This document shows positions 59,423-64,000 of a stretch of 64,000 bases of DNA, in pieces; the stretch's first letter is position 1, and each line of letters opens with the position of its first letter. The notes under the pieces were generated by a model, which saw only the letters and a program-made list of their open reading frames with translations, was not told the DNA's origin and ran no database searches. Made by a program: the position numbers and the translations under genes. This stretch comes from Brachypodium distachyon (Eukaryota > Streptophyta > Magnoliopsida > Poales > Poaceae), in contig NC_016133.3 of assembly GCF_000005505.3 (NCBI RefSeq), positions 52,975,237 through 53,039,236 on the forward strand, written 5' to 3'.

Positions 59423-61826
59423 CATTTCCACTCTCTCCTCTCCCACGTGCTGTCATTAAATTAAGATTCGACGGCCAAACATGTCGACTTATTTCTAACT
59501 AAAAGACGACTTCTCAACAGGGAAACTGTTTTCAATATAATACTAGAAAGTTCAAAGTTCTGTCAGTACGGCTCCAAGTCCTGATCTTAGAAAAAAAAAA
59601 AGAATTCAACTTAACAAGAGCTCGCGTGCATGTAGGCATGCATGCGAGCAGAGCAGACTTGTCAATTTGGGGAACAACCCTACGAACACCGTGCATGGAT
59701 GCATGCATGCAATTGTCTGCGTCAATCACTCACTCATGTCACGATATAATTAAAGAAGGGAGGGGAGAGAGGAGAGGAAAACTAAAGAAAGAAAAAAAAA
59801 GTAGTACGCGGGGAAGGAAGAAGGAATTGAAGTCAAATCTTTTCAGAGAGAGGTTGGGTGTCTCGATCCTCGACGGCATGCATGTCTGTGTATGTGTGTG
59901 ATTGACGTTCTCGGTCTGTGGCCTGGCCTGGCCTGGATGAAGGGTACGGTGAGGTGACCTCTCTTGGAAAGCCTTGATTCAACACGAGCGTTTACCCTCT
60001 TTCCTAGCCTACTATACCCCTTGCCTATTTTTGTTCTCGTGCGTGCAAGCCCCCGGCCCCATGCATGCACGGATCCATCGATATTCGCGCCCAAACATTT
60101 ACCCTCCCCAATTAATTAACCACCACCTAGAATTGGATTCTCATGCACCGCTGCACAATTCGTGTGCTACCTTTAGCTCTCGTGGCTACCTAGCTGGAGT
60201 AGCTCCCTCCAAACTCTAATGGTAGTTGCTAGAGTAACGTTCATCTGGAGACTCGATCGACATCGATCCGACTGGTCAGGCTATGAAAAGAAGCAGCAGC
60301 AGCTAACGATCCCTGTTCCACAACAGTTGCAAACGCTTTTGGAAGACAAGAAAAGGAGGCCGGTTGCAAATAAACAACAAACAAATAAAAGCCGGTCAAA
60401 TCCTTTGCCGCCCGCAAAAACAAAAGGAGGCAGACAAATATGCTTGCATAATGGGCAAGCTGCCTGCACCCATGCATGGCATTCAGCAGGACTGGTAAAC
60501 CAACACATGTACACAAGCAACGTAGCTAGCTAGCTCGAGCCATGCATGTCGCGTTGCGTGGACCGAAATCGCAGCCTTTTTACCCGTGATTTCCGCGGGA
60601 TCCATGCATTGCGTCCACGCACGACGTATACTGTGGGCTGTGCCCCCCCCCCCCCCCCCCAAACAGCGCCCTCATGTGCATGCAGACTTGCTTGCAGTGT
60701 CTAGCTAGCCTGCTCCCTGCTGCCTCAGAGACGTACTACCACTCACTGACTTGCTCTGCGGCTGCCCACACGTACGTGCAAATATATACAGTAACATCGA
60801 TAAAAACCATGTTACAATTAAGTTTCTTAACCTAGCAGTGCTGTATTTCACAGTTTCCTTTCGCACTTCAAAGATTCTTACCGCGCATACATGATCTCTG
60901 ATCGATCACGCTTACTAATCCACGCATGCATGAAGCAAAGCTTGAATTTAAGCCAGCTCAATGCATGGATCGACTGGCCAATAAGCGGTTCTTCCTGAAA
61001 AGCTGAGGGCCATCAGCAGGTCGATGCTGGAGCCGTGAAGAACCCCTGATCGATGAAAGACTGCACACGGTCCAAGGAAAGGCTTGGAGCAGAGAGAGAA
61101 GAAGGGGTCCGGGAAACTGGAAATGAATGATGAGGCACTCCATTACGTTATGATTGGGGGGTGCCCCAAGGAGAAAGAAACAACAAGCGATCGAGTAGCG
61201 TAGCCCATGCTCGCTTCGGGGTCCGAGCGGTGCATGCAGCAGAGCGCTCGCAGCAGAGATGCATGCAGAGAGAGAGAAGGAGAGAGAGGTCTTATCAATG
61301 TCAAACCAACGCGACGCAGGCAGTGGGGGAGAGAGATGAGAGGCGGCCGGCTTCCTCGATGGATGCAATGCAATTGAAAGCAGCAGCAGAGGCAGGATAT
61401 GCATGCAGGGGTTGGCGCCCAATGGATACGACCGATCCGGCCATGACCTAGACCGGACATGCCCGCCCGGCATTCAAGGCCCCAACCCCCCTTCTTCCCT
61501 GTCACCTACCACTACCCCACATAAACTCACAACGTTGCCCTACTCCCCAAGCTGCACAACCATCGTTTTCATCTCCGAGCTCTTTTCCCTTTCTTTTACT
61601 TTCCACCTGGCCTGGCCACAAACCGAAGAGAACGGCAGTCCGGCGTTTGCGCAGCTTGCAAGCGCGATGCCGAAACGGCGCCCACCGAAAAGGATCGAGT
61701 AGTATGAGAATATCACGCGAGGCTAAACGCCTAAAGCCTTCGCAAAAAAAGAAGAAAAACTTAAAACTGTGTCTCTGTGAGGCAAGCAGGTCGCAGCCTA
61801 CTTCCGGTGCTATGCGAGAGCAGCCG
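59423..61826. other. Intergenic; low-complexity tracts
   Basis: Contains GA-rich stretches and an 18-base C run (60643-60660). Inverted words GCGTGGAC / GTCCACGC lie near 60.55-60.62 kb. Frames in the 60.9-61.5 kb part have no domain support. Confidence 0.4.
60643..60660. repeat. Run of 18 C
   Basis: Homopolymer; length may be uncertain in the assembly. Confidence 0.8.
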
Positions 61827-62641
61827 TGCCGGGGTGGTGTCACGGCAAATGCCATAGGACGGCTTAACTTGGGGCTGATGGACGAAAGAGGTACCAAAGG
61901 AGGAAGGACGTGAAAGAAAACACGCACAAACACACAAGCACACCGCGATTTACCCAGGTTCGGAGCCCTCTTGCCGAGGTAACACTACTACTCCTGCTTT
62001 GTTGTATTAGCCGAGATAAACAAAATCTTACAATGGCGCTCCTTGAACTGTATTCTTGAGGAAGAAGAAGAAGAAGAAGGGGAAACCCTAAATGCCTAAG
62101 TGCTCGATCTTTTCTCCAGGGAGAGGTAGTGCTCTATTTATAGGCCGCCTATGTCACACTCACATGCGGGCCGAGTTCTAACGTCACCTTCCTTGGGTCC
62201 CACCGGGCACGCGGCTTGGTTCCCTCCGAATGGCACCGCAGGGACACAACTTTACTTTACCTGCACCCTGCAACAAGTACTGTTGACCTCTGCCGGCTCC
62301 CGTCAGAGATTCTTTTTTGGTGCTTCTTTTGTGCAGTCACCTGGCACCGCTACGTAAGCCGCGATTGCTTTTCCCGTGGTAATGATAGCGCTGCTTTACT
62401 TTGCGCCGTGTGGTCAGGATAAGACTGTTGAGAGATCTCGGTGCTAGCCGAGATCAGGATGCCCGTCCTTATCCTGCAAGCTCATAAGATAAGATAATCG
62501 CGCCGGCATACACCCGATATGCCGGGTTAGCGTTAATTTGGTTTTACGATGCCGGCATACTTGACCATGCCGGCTTTGCACTCGTCGTCTCGGCTAGAGC
62601 GTATCGTCGTCGTGACCCTACTCGGGATCATCCCCCTGACA
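61827..62641 (-). mobile_element. Solo LTR of a Gypsy-like retrotransposon
   Basis: Bounded by TG and CA. On the plus strand the element begins TGCCGGGGTGG and ends ATCCCCCTGACA; on the minus strand it begins TGTCAGGGGGATGATCCCG. It is flanked by a perfect 5-bp duplication AGCCG (61822-61826 and 62642-62646). The block near 61.95 kb (CGATTTACCCAGGTTCGGAG) is the R-U5 area wording common in grass Gypsy LTRs. A minus-strand TATA (CTATAAATAGAG) lies near 62.14 kb. No second LTR or internal domain is present, so the interior was lost by recombination. Confidence 0.82.
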
Positions 62642-63185
62642 AGCCGGGTTCACGTGCCTGCGCAACGTTAGTGCCAGCGAGCAAGGGAAAGAGAGAACGA
62701 GGTGATGCGACCTCTCCGCCTGTGCTGGAGTCGCCGTCCATGCACCTCGCACGACACAACGCTCCATTCGAGGCCCACCGTTGTTTTTTCTTCCTTCCTT
62801 CCTTTTCTTTTGTTTGTTTGAGAATTCCTTCCTCTCTTTTTTTGAGAATCTGGATCCTTCCTTTTGTTTAGGACCTAACATTTCAACGGAGACACCACGA
62901 CCCACTACGTTAGTGGGATAAAACAAGGGCCCACTACAGCTAACGAGGCTTACCGGGCTCCGTTGGCATTCGCGAGGTGATGATGGGCTGGGCTTCTGAG
63001 TTCTGCCCCTCGTGGGCCGAGATGGAGGGGTGCTTTGGTCTTCTGGGCCTCTGGGGTGGTGGGTTTCTTGTGGAGCGGAGGAGCACCGGACTTGTTCGTC
63101 TTTCCAGTAGTTTCCGCCTCTTCGTGGCAAGATGAAGTTCGTAGTAGGAGAGGAGGAAAGGCGAAGCCGTGCGAACTGGGGAGAA
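62642..63185 (+). other. Promoter and leader of the SMN-like gene
   Basis: Short region between the solo LTR and the next gene. Pyrimidine-rich TTCCTTCCTT words occur at 62.79-62.87 kb. No clear TATA box is seen. Confidence 0.45.
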
Positions 63186-64000
63186 ATGGGGAAAGGCGGC
63201 GAGCTGTGGGATGACTCCGCCCTGGTCGACGCCTTCGACCACGCCGTCTCCACCTTCAAGGTACGCGCCCCAGAGACCCTGTCGCTTCCATCCCTCTGCC
63301 GTCTCCGGGTTGCTACCTGCTCGGCGACGCTGCTAGGGTTTATTAGGGTTTTGAGTGCTTTGCGGCAAACGAGTTGGACCCGTCTCGGGGCGTTGGTTCG
63401 GTTGGTCGGGATGGCGACTCAGATTGGGGCCAAACATCTGGACCCGTCTCGTGTGAGTTGAGAGATTCAACTCCAACAAGAGTCTTACATGTATTAATGG
63501 TGCCTCTTTTGTTTTTGTTTTGGCGATACATGTATTAATTTTCCGTGCATTTTTGTTTGGTAAGATGAAAAGCTGTGATTAGAAGTTTCTCCCTGACTTG
63601 ATTATATGTGAGATTGTTTTTTAATCTTTAGAACCGTTATATGGGAGAATGTCAGGCTTAGTGACTCTGCCGATTAGCTGTGATGTTCATTTGGGTTGGG
63701 CTAATTGATTATGATTGTTTGGTAGGCAATGCATGGCAAGAACAACCTATCTGCTTCATCTGAGAAACAAGAGTCAGAAGATGTCACTGCTTCTGTCGAC
63801 ACTGCTGCTGGAGAAGAGTCCGTCTCTGAGAAACAAGAACCAGAACATGTCATTGCTTCTGCAGATGAGTAAGTAGACAGATCTCTGCTGCTTCAGTTAA
63901 TAGCAATTGTTTGTCCTATGCACATGAGCCTTGTAAGCTGTAAGTTACTCATGGAGGAGCTTACCATGTTTATTTTGAACCGGGCTACACCATTTTTCAT
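63186..64000 (+). CDS. Survival-motor-neuron (SMN)-like splicing protein, 5' part only
   Basis: Exon 1 (63186-63260) encodes MGKGGELWDDSALVDAFDHA and then VSTFK; exon 2 (63726-63868) begins AMHGKNNLSASSEKQESEDV. The WDDSALVDAFDHA segment is the Gemin2-binding motif of SMN proteins (compare the animal WDDTALIKAYDKA form). SMN complexes load Sm proteins on spliceosomal snRNAs. Exon 2 carries two loosely repeated acidic units (SEKQESEDVTAS and SEKQEPEHVIAS). The donor is GA/GTAAGT, leaving phase 2, and the Tudor and later exons lie beyond the window. An in-frame upstream Met at 63132 exists, but the family starts at MGKGG. Confidence 0.85.

Noticed and set aside
60958..61473. 171-codon minus-strand frame
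   Set aside because: Composition is biased and no domain or splice structure supports it.

Overview
This is plant nuclear DNA from a grass, most likely a pooid such as Brachypodium; the exact species cannot be fixed from the window alone. The evidence is intron-rich genes with grass-type GC-rich first exons, a polyubiquitin gene with a leader intron, and typical grass transposable elements (Stowaway, Tourist, TRIM, CACTA, a LINE and a solo LTR). Splice models below were built by eye from frame continuity, splice consensus and family resemblance, not from transcripts.

Layout. 0.8-3.7 kb (-): plastid-type pseudokinase gene, 11 exons. 5.0-5.4 kb (-): a small two-exon gene for a secreted peptide with eight cysteines. 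7.3-8.45 kb (-): R2R3-MYB regulator. 8.6-19.9 kb: gene desert with a complete 437-bp TRIM retrotransposon, a Tourist MITE and a decayed Stowaway copy. 20.0-20.4 kb (+): small single-pass membrane protein. 21.2-23.3 kb (-): RRM protein of the BPA1 (binding partner of ACD11) type. 24.9-25.2 kb (+): LYR-motif mitochondrial protein. 25.6-27.65 kb: decayed LINE with a perfect 15-bp target duplication. 27.9-33.4 kb (-): oligopeptide transporter (OPT). 36.0-37.9 kb (-): three-repeat polyubiquitin. 42.4-44.3 kb (+): xyloglucan endotransglucosylase/hydrolase. 52.4-56.8 kb (+): KANADI GARP factor. 58.3-59.4 kb: non-autonomous CACTA. 61.8-62.6 kb: solo LTR. 63.2 kb to the end (+): first exons of an SMN-like splicing gene.

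The genes are independent single-copy housekeeping or developmental loci and form no cluster or pathway. The items most worth checking are the TRIM with all its hallmarks in 437 bp, the cysteine-rich peptide gene, two GC-AG introns, the pseudokinase with degenerate catalytic motifs, the 13-residue tail on polyubiquitin, the NAGNAG acceptor in KANADI, and the 43-bp exact copy of the LYR gene in the neighbouring promoter. I found no evidence for a novel multi-gene system.
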